Part shown: piece by piece, positions 24,031 through 32,577 of the stretch
Position numbering within the stretch: position 1 is the stretch's first letter
Layout of the letters: each line of letters opens with the position of its first letter
Assembly: GCA_016775335.1 (NCBI GenBank)
Contig: JAEUGJ010000004.1
Coordinates: 1-44,480, forward strand
DNA from: Mogibacterium sp.
GTDB taxonomy: Bacteria > Bacillota > Clostridia > Peptostreptococcales > Anaerovoracaceae
DNA: 44,480 bases
Direction: 5' to 3'
The notes under the pieces: model-generated
Databases searched by the model: none
Seen by the model: the letters and a program-made list of their open reading frames with translations, nothing else
Told to the model about the DNA's origin: nothing
Translations under genes and position numbers: made by a program

Positions 24031-25950
24031 TTAGAATAGATTCTTCTGGTAATCATTATACAGGTCGCGGAGCTCTTCCGTCAAATGCTGAATTTCCAAT
24101 TCCAGGTCGGAAGCCAGCTGGAAATTCTCTTCGTCCAGCGCCAGCTTTGCCTGAGACAGGATGGATTTCTTTCCGATGTAGTCCTTTCCCAGACGGTGTC
24201 TCAGGTCGTTCACCTGTCTCCAGTTCATGATATCGTAATCCGTTGCGCTGTTCTCGGTGTGCGCCTTTACGCACTGACGAACGAAATTCATGGTGTTCGG
24301 AATCAGCCGATCGTGGAATTCCGTGCTCCACTTCAGGGTCATCTGATCCCGGTAGGAACGGATGATCAGAGCGATGGTGTCGTCCCCTCCGGTAATCTTT
24401 ACCAGGTCATCTCGCTGTTCATCAAAGGCTCTGAAGTTCTCCCATACCGTTGCCGGTGCCTTGCCGAAGAGCCGTTCTCTCTCTTCTTCCGTATAATACG
24501 TGAATACGTTTTCTTCGGAACGATACTGACGATCCTTTTCCAGGTAGATGTCCTCTTCTCCCGGCTTTTTGGAGATGGCCTTCTCCAGCTCCTGCGGTGT
24601 CCGCTTGTTCTCCAGTGCCGAGCGAATTCCGTCCAGCATCAGCATGTAAGCGGAACCGATAATCAGATAGGTGTTGGAATGCGGGTTCGGCGAACGCAGT
24701 TCGAAACGGGTGGCCATCGGATTGGTCATATCCCGAACCACGCCGATCAATACGGTTCTGTTCCGGGATGGGGTGACGCAGTCTCTTCCCAGGGAGGTAA
24801 CCACGCATACCGGTGCTTCGTATCCCGGCTTCAGTCTTTGGAACGCATCGTGGGTCTGTGCCACGAACGGATTGAGAATTTCATAGTTCCGCAGAATTCC
24901 CATCAGCGAACCGTATCCGATTGGGCTCATGAAGTCCTTCTCCCGATCGGTCGGCTCGAACAGGTTGATCGTCTTGCCGTTCTTCAGCTTTGCCATCACG
25001 CCCAAGTGGGTGTGCTCTCCGTTTCCGGCAACGCCCTGCATCGGTTTTGCCAGGAAGGTAACCTCCAGATTGTTGGCCCGGAAAACGTCCCGGATGATGT
25101 GCTTAATCTGGCTTTCGTTGTCCGCTGCCTGCATCGGGTTGGAATACTTCCAGTCGATTTCCAGCTGCTCCATGATGTGGTCGAAGTCGCCGCTGTTGCC
25201 CATCTTGGCACGAACGCCGCCCACTTCTTTATGACCCATTTCCACTTCGAATCCGTAGCGGTCCAAAATCTCCAGAGTCTGTTCCATCGCCGTTCCCACC
25301 GGTCCGATGGTGCGCTTCCAATACTGCTCTTTCAGTTCCTGGGAGGTGTACAGCTGGTCGCGGTCCGCCCGGTCGTCCGGTGTCTTTACCCAGAATTCCA
25401 GTTCGGTGGCACTGGTGAGCACCACATCTTCAATATCTTCCGGAGAATCCAATCCTCCGATGTAGTCCGTTACGTATGGATTGTTCTGAATCAGTTCCAT
25501 TAGTCCCCGACGGAACTTCTTCGTCAATCTTCTCGCATAGATTCGGGAGCCTACCATCCGCTCGTTGTTGTGTCTCAGGAAGGATGGAATTCTCAGTGTT
25601 CCCACCGGCAGTCCGGTTTTGTAATCGATGTTCATGAAGTTGTACTCCACGTACCAGTTCACTTCCTTATCCGGAAGGATGTCTACTCTGGCATTGGACA
25701 GTTCGGCAATCAGCGGAAGCGCTACGCTGGACCCGTCGGTCTGAACGCCGTCCCACAGAATTTTCTCCATGTCCTCTACAAATGCCTTCATCGGGATCTT
25801 CTCATCGGTGTTGTGGTTCCCCAGGTCCACGCCCGTCAGAGACACGAACTTTACTTCCGGATGGGCCTCCAGTATGGCCGCAATCTCCTTCTCATCGTGC
25901 TTATCTGCCGGGATGGTAAAAAGCATTTTGTCCAAATCAAAATCTAACAT
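24031..25950 (-). CDS. Large glutamine synthetase-family protein
   Basis: A 639-residue protein with all the glutamine synthetase core motifs. They are VQTDGSSV in the N-terminal beta-grasp part, SATELEFWV, AGNGEHTHLGV (ammonium/metal site), RLKPGYEAPV, SRNRTVLIGV (ATP site), and RFELRSPNPHSNTYL. Usual GS type I is about 440-470 residues. Here there is an insertion in the middle and a C-terminal extension of about 150 residues ending in a predicted coiled coil (about 590-635). Similar long forms occur in Clostridia. It probably makes glutamine from glutamate and ammonia, but a gamma-glutamyl ligase role cannot be excluded. GAGAGGAGAG precedes ATG. It lies 45 bp behind the UPF0182 gene. Confidence 0.88.
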   Translation of the reverse strand: MLDFDLDKMLFTIPADKHDEKEIAAILEAHPEVKFVSLTGVDLGNHNTDEKIPMKAFVEDMEKILWDGVQTDGSSVALPLIAELSNARVDILPDKEVNWYVEYNFMNIDYKTGLPVGTLRIPSFLRHNNERMVGSRIYARRLTKKFRRGLMELIQNNPYVTDYIGGLDSPEDIEDVVLTSATELEFWVKTPDDRADRDQLYTSQELKEQYWKRTIGPVGTAMEQTLEILDRYGFEVEMGHKEVGGVRAKMGNSGDFDHIMEQLEIDWKYSNPMQAADNESQIKHIIRDVFRANNLEVTFLAKPMQGVAGNGEHTHLGVMAKLKNGKTINLFEPTDREKDFMSPIGYGSLMGILRNYEILNPFVAQTHDAFQRLKPGYEAPVCVVTSLGRDCVTPSRNRTVLIGVVRDMTNPMATRFELRSPNPHSNTYLIIGSAYMLMLDGIRSALENKRTPQELEKAISKKPGEEDIYLEKDRQYRSEENVFTYYTEEERERLFGKAPATVWENFRAFDEQRDDLVKITGGDDTIALIIRSYRDQMTLKWSTEFHDRLIPNTMNFVRQCVKAHTENSATDYDIMNWRQVNDLRHRLGKDYIGKKSILSQAKLALDEENFQLASDLELEIQHLTEELRDLYNDYQKNLF

Positions 25951-25995
25951 TTTTTCTCTCCTCTCAACCCTTCTTTAACGTATAGCGTGATATTT

Positions 25996-28845
25996 TTAAT
26001 TCTGGTCTTCCAACTGATTCAAATACTTCTCCAGCTCGTCCAGATAATCACCGTACTTCTTCCAGTTTCCGCTCTTCTGGGCGTTCACTGCGTTCTCGTA
26101 GGCTTCGTTGGCTTTTTGGATTAACTCCTTGGTGTTGGACTTTCCGGAATTCTTTTTACCGGAAGACGCGGATGCACTCTGGGATTGTCCGCTGTTCTCG
26201 TCCTCTCCGAAGAGATCCGCCAACGCATCTTCTAAGGTGGACTCGTAGGCGATTTTGTCGCCGTAAGCCACAATCACCCGTTTCATCTCCGGAATCGCCT
26301 GGTTGGACGCTTCCAGATATACCGGCTCCACGTACATGATGGAGTGGTTAATCGGAATGACGAACAGGTCGCCTCTCCGATATTTGGAACCGGAGGAATT
26401 CCACAAGGAGAACTCCTTGGAAATCTCCGTATTCTGGTCAATCTGGGCCTCAATCTGCATCGGGCCGTACACCGTTTTGTTTTTCGGGAACTTATATACC
26501 AGCAGCTGGCCGTACCGATTCCCGTCGTTCCGCGCCATCATGATGGCCGTCATGTTCTGTTTGGACTTCGGCGTGAACGGAATCATGTTGATGAATTCCG
26601 CCTTCTTTTCGTCCGGAAGTTCAAAGATAAAGTAGCTCGGATTCATCTCCTTTTCTTCCGTGCCGTAGATCTGGTGTGCGATATCCCACAGGTCCTCGTC
26701 CTGATAGAACACCTTTACCTGATCCATGTGGTACTTCGTGTACACGCCGGCCTGAATCTTCAGCAGGGAATTCGGATAGCGGATGTGCTTCCGGATACCC
26801 TCCGGCATGTCCTTACCGTCCTTGAACAGGGTCGGATAGATTTTCTGGTAAGTGCGAGCCACCGGATCGTCTTCATCCACTACGTAGAAAGTGGTATCTC
26901 CGTTATAGGCATCCACCACAACCTTTACGGAATTTCGGATGTAGTTGGTGGAACCCACCTCGCCGGAATACGGTTCGGAATACGGATAGTAGGAACTGGT
27001 GGTGTACGCATCCACAATCCAGTACAGCTTGCCGTTGACCACCGTCATGTACGGATCCTTCTCGTAGGAAAGATACGGCATCAGCTTCTCCACCCGATCT
27101 TTGATGTTCCGGTTGATGATAATCCGGGAGTCGGAGTTCACGTTGGAGGACACCAGCAGTTTCATGCTGCCCTCCCGTACGGAGAACAGAATCCGGTTCA
27201 GCAGGTTCAGCTTGATTCCCGCTTTGCCCTTGTACATGCTGTAGCTGTTCTCATTGCCGTTCGGATAATCGAACTCCTGCTCATCGGTATTCACGATTAC
27301 GTAATCGTTGGTCAATTCGCCGAAATAGATTTCCGGCCGAGTAATCTCGATGTCCTTCGCCTCCGATTCCGGCGGAATGTTCTTTACGATAATATCCGGC
27401 TGACCGCTGGCCGTAACCGCATCCACGCGGGATACCGCCGCACCGTAACCGTGGGTGTACTTCAGATGGCGGTTGATCCAGGTGGAACTGATTTTGCTCT
27501 CGTTAATCTCCCGGGCGGCCAGATACGTCTGAGTCTGTTCCCCGTTGATGTTGTACCGGTCGATATCCACATCGTTGAAATCGTAGTACTGCCGGATGCT
27601 CTGGGTCTGATTGTAAAAATCCTGCACCGGCTCGTAGTCGTTAATTCGAATATTGGTGATGGTCTGAGAGTTGTCCCGAATCGCCTGACGATTCAGGTTC
27701 TGCTCTGCCGGAAATTCTTCCACCTTGATGTTGTCCAGCCCGTAGGCGTGACGGGTAAAAGAAATATTCCGCTCCAGATATTTGCTTTCCTTATTGATTT
27801 CGTCCGGGCTGACCAGCAGGTTCTGCACCGCAAAACTCACCACGCCGCCCAAAAGGCCCACTGCAACGATTGCAATCGGAATCCGCACCAGCTTCTTCGG
27901 CTCCTTCCGGTGCATGTGATGGCAAAGTGTTACCGCGCCGACGATCGAAAGCGCCATAATCAGCCGGTACACCCACAGCTTCACATTCACATCCGTAAAA
28001 CCCGCGCCGTACACCGCGCCCGTGTGAACGTGCAGCAAATCGAACTGCCGCATCAGAAAATCCATCGCCACCATTACGTAGAAAATAATTCCCAGCAGGG
28101 TCAGTTTTCCCGATGCAATGTGGAGCAGCTGGCTCATATTGCTGTTGTTCAAATCCAGCGTACGCTTTTCGCTCGGCTTTTTCCGGGATTTACGGGTAAA
28201 AGGAATTGCGTTCTCTCCCGAGGTTTCCGGGTCTTCCGGTTCCTCCGGCTCCCATTCGAACATATCCGGAGTGCGCACCATCATCAGGATTCCGTAGTAC
28301 AGCAAGGTGATGATTACCACGCCCACCACGATTCCCAGCACGATGTTGTTGGCCTTGGTCAAGAATGACAGTTTAAACACGTAGAAGGAAATGTCCAGAT
28401 GGAAGAGCGGGTCCTTCAGGCCGAAGGATGTGGCGTTGGCAAACTGCCGAAAATCCATCCACGTGCTGGCGCCGGCGGTGAGTCCCACCAGGAGGCCGAA
28501 CACCACCGACATTCCCCAGGAAATCTTGTTGAGCCGTTTTTCATCCGGAATCTCATGGGACTCGATTTCAATGAAATAGTGTTTTTTCAAGCTCTTCAGG
28601 TAAATACGCACCAGAAGCATGGCTGCCAGGAACACCGGCACCCCAATTTCCAGCTGGCTCAGGAACTTCGTCCAGAACACCTTTTCGTACCCCAGGCTGT
28701 CAAACCACATCCAGTTGGTGAGAAAACCGGCACAACCGATGAGCAGCACCAGAATCACCACGATTACCATCACGACGAAACTGAGCCCCTTCTTCGGCCG
28801 ATGAATTCGGTTCATTCCTTTTGGTTTCTTATCTCTTTTCTTCAT
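25996..28845 (-). CDS. UPF0182 family membrane protein
   Basis: A 949-residue protein of the UPF0182 (COG1615) family, which has no established function. Its first 340 residues contain seven hydrophobic segments. A large, mostly extracytoplasmic domain follows, including YTHGYGAAVSRVDAVTASG and the APLF/YPFSEPY-like stretch PYSEPYSGEVG typical of the family. The last 70 residues are a Ser/Gly/Asn linker plus a charged helix (KANEAYENAVNAQKSGNWKK). An 80-residue hydrophilic insert lies between membrane segments near 205-235. GGAG precedes ATG by 7 bases. It sits downstream of the acidic zinc-ribbon membrane protein gene. Confidence 0.9.
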   Translation of the reverse strand: MKKRDKKPKGMNRIHRPKKGLSFVVMVIVVILVLLIGCAGFLTNWMWFDSLGYEKVFWTKFLSQLEIGVPVFLAAMLLVRIYLKSLKKHYFIEIESHEIPDEKRLNKISWGMSVVFGLLVGLTAGASTWMDFRQFANATSFGLKDPLFHLDISFYVFKLSFLTKANNIVLGIVVGVVIITLLYYGILMMVRTPDMFEWEPEEPEDPETSGENAIPFTRKSRKKPSEKRTLDLNNSNMSQLLHIASGKLTLLGIIFYVMVAMDFLMRQFDLLHVHTGAVYGAGFTDVNVKLWVYRLIMALSIVGAVTLCHHMHRKEPKKLVRIPIAIVAVGLLGGVVSFAVQNLLVSPDEINKESKYLERNISFTRHAYGLDNIKVEEFPAEQNLNRQAIRDNSQTITNIRINDYEPVQDFYNQTQSIRQYYDFNDVDIDRYNINGEQTQTYLAAREINESKISSTWINRHLKYTHGYGAAVSRVDAVTASGQPDIIVKNIPPESEAKDIEITRPEIYFGELTNDYVIVNTDEQEFDYPNGNENSYSMYKGKAGIKLNLLNRILFSVREGSMKLLVSSNVNSDSRIIINRNIKDRVEKLMPYLSYEKDPYMTVVNGKLYWIVDAYTTSSYYPYSEPYSGEVGSTNYIRNSVKVVVDAYNGDTTFYVVDEDDPVARTYQKIYPTLFKDGKDMPEGIRKHIRYPNSLLKIQAGVYTKYHMDQVKVFYQDEDLWDIAHQIYGTEEKEMNPSYFIFELPDEKKAEFINMIPFTPKSKQNMTAIMMARNDGNRYGQLLVYKFPKNKTVYGPMQIEAQIDQNTEISKEFSLWNSSGSKYRRGDLFVIPINHSIMYVEPVYLEASNQAIPEMKRVIVAYGDKIAYESTLEDALADLFGEDENSGQSQSASASSGKKNSGKSNTKELIQKANEAYENAVNAQKSGNWKKYGDYLDELEKYLNQLEDQN

Positions 28846-28869
28846 ATCGCCACTCCATTGCTGCGTTGG

Positions 28870-28935
28870 ACGCTCTTAAAAAAACGAACAAGCAGCGACA
28901 GCGTCCGTCATAGGCGCGCCACCGCTGCATGTAAT
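28870..28935 (-). terminator. Possible terminator after the zinc-ribbon membrane protein gene
   Basis: On the minus strand GCAGCG and CGCTGC flank a 20-odd base loop and are followed about 6 bases later by a run of seven T. It is a moderate hairpin; the rest of the 28846-28993 gap shows nothing further. Confidence 0.45.
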
Positions 28936-28993
28936 TCTATTAAATTTTTGTGCATTTGGGCGGAATCCTATGGATTGCCGCAAAATGCTTTTA

Positions 28994-31720
28994 TTACATC
29001 AATCCGTCGAAACCGCCGCCGTCTGCGAAGAAGTTGGTGTAGTTTCCAATCACCTCGTTCAGGGTCTGGGCAATGCCGCTCTCCGGCGCGAAGTTGAGAA
29101 TCAAAATGATTCCGAGGAGAACTACCAGTAGAACCGCAACAACAATGGCGATAACGGTGAGCACGCTTCCGCCCTTCTCATCGTAATCCGCTTCTTCCTT
29201 CACCTTCTTGGCTTTTTTCTTCTTGGCCTTCTTTCCGGTCTCCTGTACAGCTTCTGCCGCCGGTGCCGGTGCCGCCGCGTTTACCGCAGCGCTGAGGCTC
29301 ATGGAAGACATGTCTTCCTGCGGTGCCGCTGTCTGCACCTGTGGCTGCATCTGCGGAGCCTGCGGTGCTTCCTGTACCGGTGCTGCCGGAGCTTCCGGCT
29401 GAGTTCCCAGAATGCTGTTCATGGCATCGGTCACATCGTCATCCAAATCTTCGCCCTGCAGCTTGCTGTATTCCGCATCCAGAAGCTTCTGGAATTCTTC
29501 GTTCTTACGATACAGAGTGTAGAACTTGTCGATTTTGCGGGTGGCTTCCAGATCGTCTGCATCCGGTGCGCCGCCGAAAATGTCGTTCTCCAAATCCTCC
29601 AGGGACATGGAGTTCTGATCTTTCGCCGCTGCTGCCTGATTCAGAATATCCTCGGAAGGCAGTACCACGGTATCGCTTCCCTTGTTGTCGCCGGTATCGA
29701 TGGTTTCCGGGTTAAAGAAGATGTCCTCTTCCTTCGGTTCTTCCGGCGTGGTATCCACGCCCAGGTCGAAACCCAACTGTGCCAATTCTTTATCCAGATC
29801 CAGCTGTTCGTTTTCCGCAAAAGCAGAATCCGCCGCCGCATCGTTGTTCACTGCATCCTGAATATTCAGTACCGGCGTTACGTCGTCGTTCTGCAGTCCG
29901 GTATTCTGATCCGCAATTCCATCCATGTAAGAATCGCTGTAGCTTTCTTCTTCCTGCGGTGCTTCCGGTTCCTTCGGCGCACTCAGGCTATCCAGTTCGG
30001 CTTCCAGGTCGAAGTCCATGGCACCGTCGCTGAATTCATCCAAACCTGCGTCTTCCGCCGGTGCTTCGGTCGGTTCTGCTGCCGGTACTTCTTCCGCCGG
30101 TGCAACTTCCGCCGGTGTGGTCTCTACCGGTGTTGCTTCTACTTCTACAGCCGGTTCCTTCGATGCGTCTTCCGCTACTTCACCGCTCTTCTGCTTCAGC
30201 AGCATCTCCAGCTTCTTCTGAAGAGCCGCGATTTCATCATCCACCGCTTCCTTCTCTTCGCTGCTCGGTGCTGCCGTCTGCGCTGCCGGAGCCTCTGCTG
30301 CCGGTTCTGCCGGAGCCTCGGTCACCTCAGCGGCCGCCGGGGTTGTTTTTACCGGGGTCTCTTCCGCAGCGTCGTCCAACGAGAAATCGTCGTCATCGTC
30401 GTCATCCAGATTATTCGGCTCTTCGACTCTTGCCGCGCGAGAAGCTCTTCTCTTTGGAACGTAATCCAAATATTCGTCAAATCCGGCATAGGCATCTTCC
30501 ACGTCGGACTCTTCTTTTGCCGGTTCTGCCGGGGTCAGGTCGTCGCCGAACAAATCGATTCCCGCTGCGACGTCCTCTTCCTCGGATTCATCGTCCAGTT
30601 CGGCCGGATTCAGCTCCACGTCATCCTCCCCGAAGAAGAAATCATCGTAGGAACCTTTTTCCGCCGGCTTCGCTGCCACTTCCTGTTCCGGCTCCTGCTC
30701 GTCTTCATCTGCCAGGTGGTTCAGCCGGATGTTGTCATATTCATCTTCCACCGACGGTGTATCCACGCTGGTGAAAGAATCTTCGTAATCGTGGAACACG
30801 GCGTTCCGGTCGGTTTTTTTCGGGGCCTTCGGCGCTTCGTCTTCGAAGAGGTTGGATCCGCCGCTGAAAATGGATTCCAGGTTGTCCTGCTTCGGTGCAC
30901 GCTTTTTCTCGGACTTCATTCCGCTGAGAATTCGGTCGAATTCCTGCTCGGAGTCTTCAACGAAGTTCTGCGGCTTCTCCGGAGCCACTTCCTGCTTCCG
31001 GGCTTCTTCTCTCTCGGCACGAATCTTTGCCAGCTGCTCCTCAAAAGTCGCTGTCCCATCCCGCCTGTCCATCTCGGCGATGATGTCGTCCTTCAAATCC
31101 GTGTATCCCTGTGTGTGCTCTCTCTGAGATTCCGGAAGGACGGACTCTCTCCGTTCCGGATATGCGGTGTCCTCAAAGGAATCTGCCGGAACATTCTTTC
31201 TCAGGTTCTCGTATTCCGCCCGCTCCTGCTCATCTTTTTCCTGCTTCAGGACATCGATGAAATTCATGGTGCGGCTGCGGTCTCTGGACGGTTCTTCCTT
31301 TCCGAAAAGTTCTTCTTCTAAGGAAGTCTTCTTTTCCGGCGCACGATAAGCAGAGGTGCCGGTCGAAGCCGACCGATTCGGCACGCTTTCAAACTCGTCG
31401 GAATAATCTTCCCACGGAGAACGGACTTCCTTACGCGGGCGTCTTCTGGAATTCCGGTCATCTACCACCGAGCTCCAGTCAAAAGCCACTTCTGATTTTC
31501 TTTTTGGCGCGCGTGTGTCGCTGTCATCCCAATCCAGATTCATGCTAAAACCATGATCCGCTGACTTTGCCGCCTTCGTTTCGCCGGCAGCCTGTTGATT
31601 TCTATTTTTTACGGGATGCTCTGTTGCTGATTCCAGTCCGGTGGATGCCACCTTGGCTCCACAGACGCTGCAGAATTTTGCACCATCAGCAATTTTGTTG
31701 CCACAATTACTACAGAACAC
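28994..31720 (-). CDS. Large acidic zinc-ribbon membrane protein
   Basis: A 908-residue protein of no recognised family. It has three parts. The first is an N-terminal double-Cys zinc ribbon (CSNCGNKIADGAKFCSVCG). The second is about 780 residues of very acidic, low-complexity, probably disordered sequence rich in Glu, Asp, Ala and Pro, with short helical pieces such as DEIAALQKKLEMLLKQK. The third is a basic patch (KKAKKKKAKK), one membrane helix near residues 855-880 and a short outside tail. The long frame begins at a TTG, but GGAGGT stands 6 bases before the GTG at 31720, giving MFCSNCGNK, the normal start of such ribbons. A TTGAAT/TATAAT promoter precedes it. Topology suggests a cytoplasmic acidic tether or scaffold; function is unknown. 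Confidence 0.85.
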   Translation of the reverse strand: MFCSNCGNKIADGAKFCSVCGAKVASTGLESATEHPVKNRNQQAAGETKAAKSADHGFSMNLDWDDSDTRAPKRKSEVAFDWSSVVDDRNSRRRPRKEVRSPWEDYSDEFESVPNRSASTGTSAYRAPEKKTSLEEELFGKEEPSRDRSRTMNFIDVLKQEKDEQERAEYENLRKNVPADSFEDTAYPERRESVLPESQREHTQGYTDLKDDIIAEMDRRDGTATFEEQLAKIRAEREEARKQEVAPEKPQNFVEDSEQEFDRILSGMKSEKKRAPKQDNLESIFSGGSNLFEDEAPKAPKKTDRNAVFHDYEDSFTSVDTPSVEDEYDNIRLNHLADEDEQEPEQEVAAKPAEKGSYDDFFFGEDDVELNPAELDDESEEEDVAAGIDLFGDDLTPAEPAKEESDVEDAYAGFDEYLDYVPKRRASRAARVEEPNNLDDDDDDDFSLDDAAEETPVKTTPAAAEVTEAPAEPAAEAPAAQTAAPSSEEKEAVDDEIAALQKKLEMLLKQKSGEVAEDASKEPAVEVEATPVETTPAEVAPAEEVPAAEPTEAPAEDAGLDEFSDGAMDFDLEAELDSLSAPKEPEAPQEEESYSDSYMDGIADQNTGLQNDDVTPVLNIQDAVNNDAAADSAFAENEQLDLDKELAQLGFDLGVDTTPEEPKEEDIFFNPETIDTGDNKGSDTVVLPSEDILNQAAAAKDQNSMSLEDLENDIFGGAPDADDLEATRKIDKFYTLYRKNEEFQKLLDAEYSKLQGEDLDDDVTDAMNSILGTQPEAPAAPVQEAPQAPQMQPQVQTAAPQEDMSSMSLSAAVNAAAPAPAAEAVQETGKKAKKKKAKKVKEEADYDEKGGSVLTVIAIVVAVLLVVLLGIILILNFAPESGIAQTLNEVIGNYTNFFADGGGFDGLM

Positions 31721-31783
31721 TATTGTACCTCCCAAATGTATTATCCGCTCTAATTAATAAGCTCTTACAAATATTCATTGAAA

Positions 31784-31812
31784 ATTATACAACAGCATTT
31801 TGGAAAATTCAA
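31784..31812 (-). promoter_or_regulatory. Promoter of the acidic zinc-ribbon gene
   Basis: TTGAAT (31807-31812) and TATAAT (31784-31789) on the minus strand with a 17-base spacer, about 60 bases before the GTG start. Confidence 0.7.
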
Positions 31813-31935
31813 TGCTTTCTACAGGATTTATGGTTGAAAGGCTTGATTTTATTGTGTTTGCAATATGAATGTAAAACATTTGCAAACTTTCCGTGCAAGA
31901 TTTGAAAACTTTTTTGAAAAAAATAAAAAAAGTGC

Positions 31936-31964
31936 TTGACTATGCCCCCGTTTCCGGCTATACT
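31936..31964 (+). promoter_or_regulatory. tRNA-Lys promoter P1 (distal)
   Basis: TTGACT (31936-31941) and TATACT (31959-31964), 17-base spacer. It is followed by AAATGAGTCGCATGAAGCG, which is repeated identically after P2. Confidence 0.85.
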
Positions 31965-32011
31965 AAATGAGTCGCATGAAGCGACCGAAAAAAACTTTTT
32001 AAAAAAAGTGC

Positions 32012-32040
32012 TTGACTTCTTGAGACTTCTGAGTTATACT
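32012..32040 (+). promoter_or_regulatory. tRNA-Lys promoter P2 (proximal)
   Basis: TTGACT (32012-32017) and TATACT (32035-32040), 17-base spacer, exactly 76 bp after P1. The A-rich upstream stretch, the hexamers and the sequence after the -10 are duplicated, while the two spacers differ completely. Confidence 0.85.
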
Positions 32041-32075
32041 AAATGAGTCGCATGAAGCGGTTAAAAAATGAATAT

Positions 32076-32151
32076 GCGCGATTAGCTCAGCTGGCAGAGC
32101 ACCTGACTCTTAATCAGGGTGTCCAGGGTTCGAACCCCTGATCGCGCACCA
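32076..32151 (+). tRNA. tRNA-Lys (anticodon CTT)
   Basis: A complete cloverleaf: acceptor GCGCGAT/ATCGCGC, D arm GCTC/GAGC, anticodon stem CCTGA/TCAGG around loop CTCTTAA (anticodon CTT), T loop TTCGAAC, and encoded CCA at the 3' end. It reads AAG codons. It has two promoters of its own and a terminator 4 bases downstream. Confidence 0.96.
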
Positions 32152-32154
32152 TGG

Positions 32155-32182
32155 ACGAGCAACTAAAGTTGCTCGTTTTTTT
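32155..32182 (+). terminator. Terminator after tRNA-Lys
   Basis: ACGAGCAAC and GTTGCTCGT around a TAAA loop, followed by a run of T. Confidence 0.9.
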
Positions 32183-32246
32183 ATTGTTTTTGCGCCGGCC
32201 GGATGAGCTGCAGATGCCGGCGCCCGGCCGGCGCCTCAGAGCGAAT

Positions 32247-32300
32247 TGTTGGCGCCTCGCAACGGAGATACAAGGCTTTCCCGGCACCAAGGCGCCAACT
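32247..32300. repeat. GTTGGCGCC/GGCGCCAAC dispersed element, copy at 32.25 kb
   Basis: TGTTGGCGCC and GGCGCCAAC arms around an AAGGCTT core, the closest relative of the copy at 14907. It is embedded in GC-rich sequence (32190-32330) with further GGCGCC and CCCGGG palindromes. The 32183-32577 gap contains no gene. Confidence 0.75.
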
Positions 32301-32333
32301 TCGGCGCCCGGGCGCCCGGGCCGCCTTCAGACG

Positions 32334-32447
32334 AAAAGTGATGCGCGGAAGGCTCCAAACCGCTATGTACTATGTACCATGTACCCTCCTCATCGGACAC
32401 CCGGCAAAGAGGGTACATCGCGCAACCTGCCTCCGCGCATCACTTTT
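32334..32447. repeat. 114-bp nested palindrome
   Basis: Outer arms AAAAGTGATGCGCGGA (32334-32349) and its perfect inverse (32432-32447); inner arms ATGTACCCTC (32379-32388) and GAGGGTACAT (32409-32418). The outer and inner stems are separated by unpaired stretches, so it could fold as a bulged cruciform or long RNA hairpin. No second copy is seen in the window. Confidence 0.7.
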
Positions 32448-32471
32448 CTTCATCTCAATTTCAAACAGAGC

Positions 32472-32508
32472 AGGAAAGGAGAATGGCGGCGGCCATTCTC
32501 CTTTTCCT
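32472..32508. terminator. Bidirectional terminator-like hairpin
   Basis: AGGAAAGGAGAATGGC pairs with GCCATTCTCCTTTTCCT around a 4-base loop. It lies about 70 bases beyond the stop of the gene at 32578, with a smaller hairpin TTCCGGC/GCCGGAA (about 32530-32547) between them. Confidence 0.5.
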
Positions 32509-32577
32509 CTTCTCCCACAATCGAAAGCTTCCGGCGGGATGCCGGAAACTCACGAATATGTATCCATTAATCCTTTT

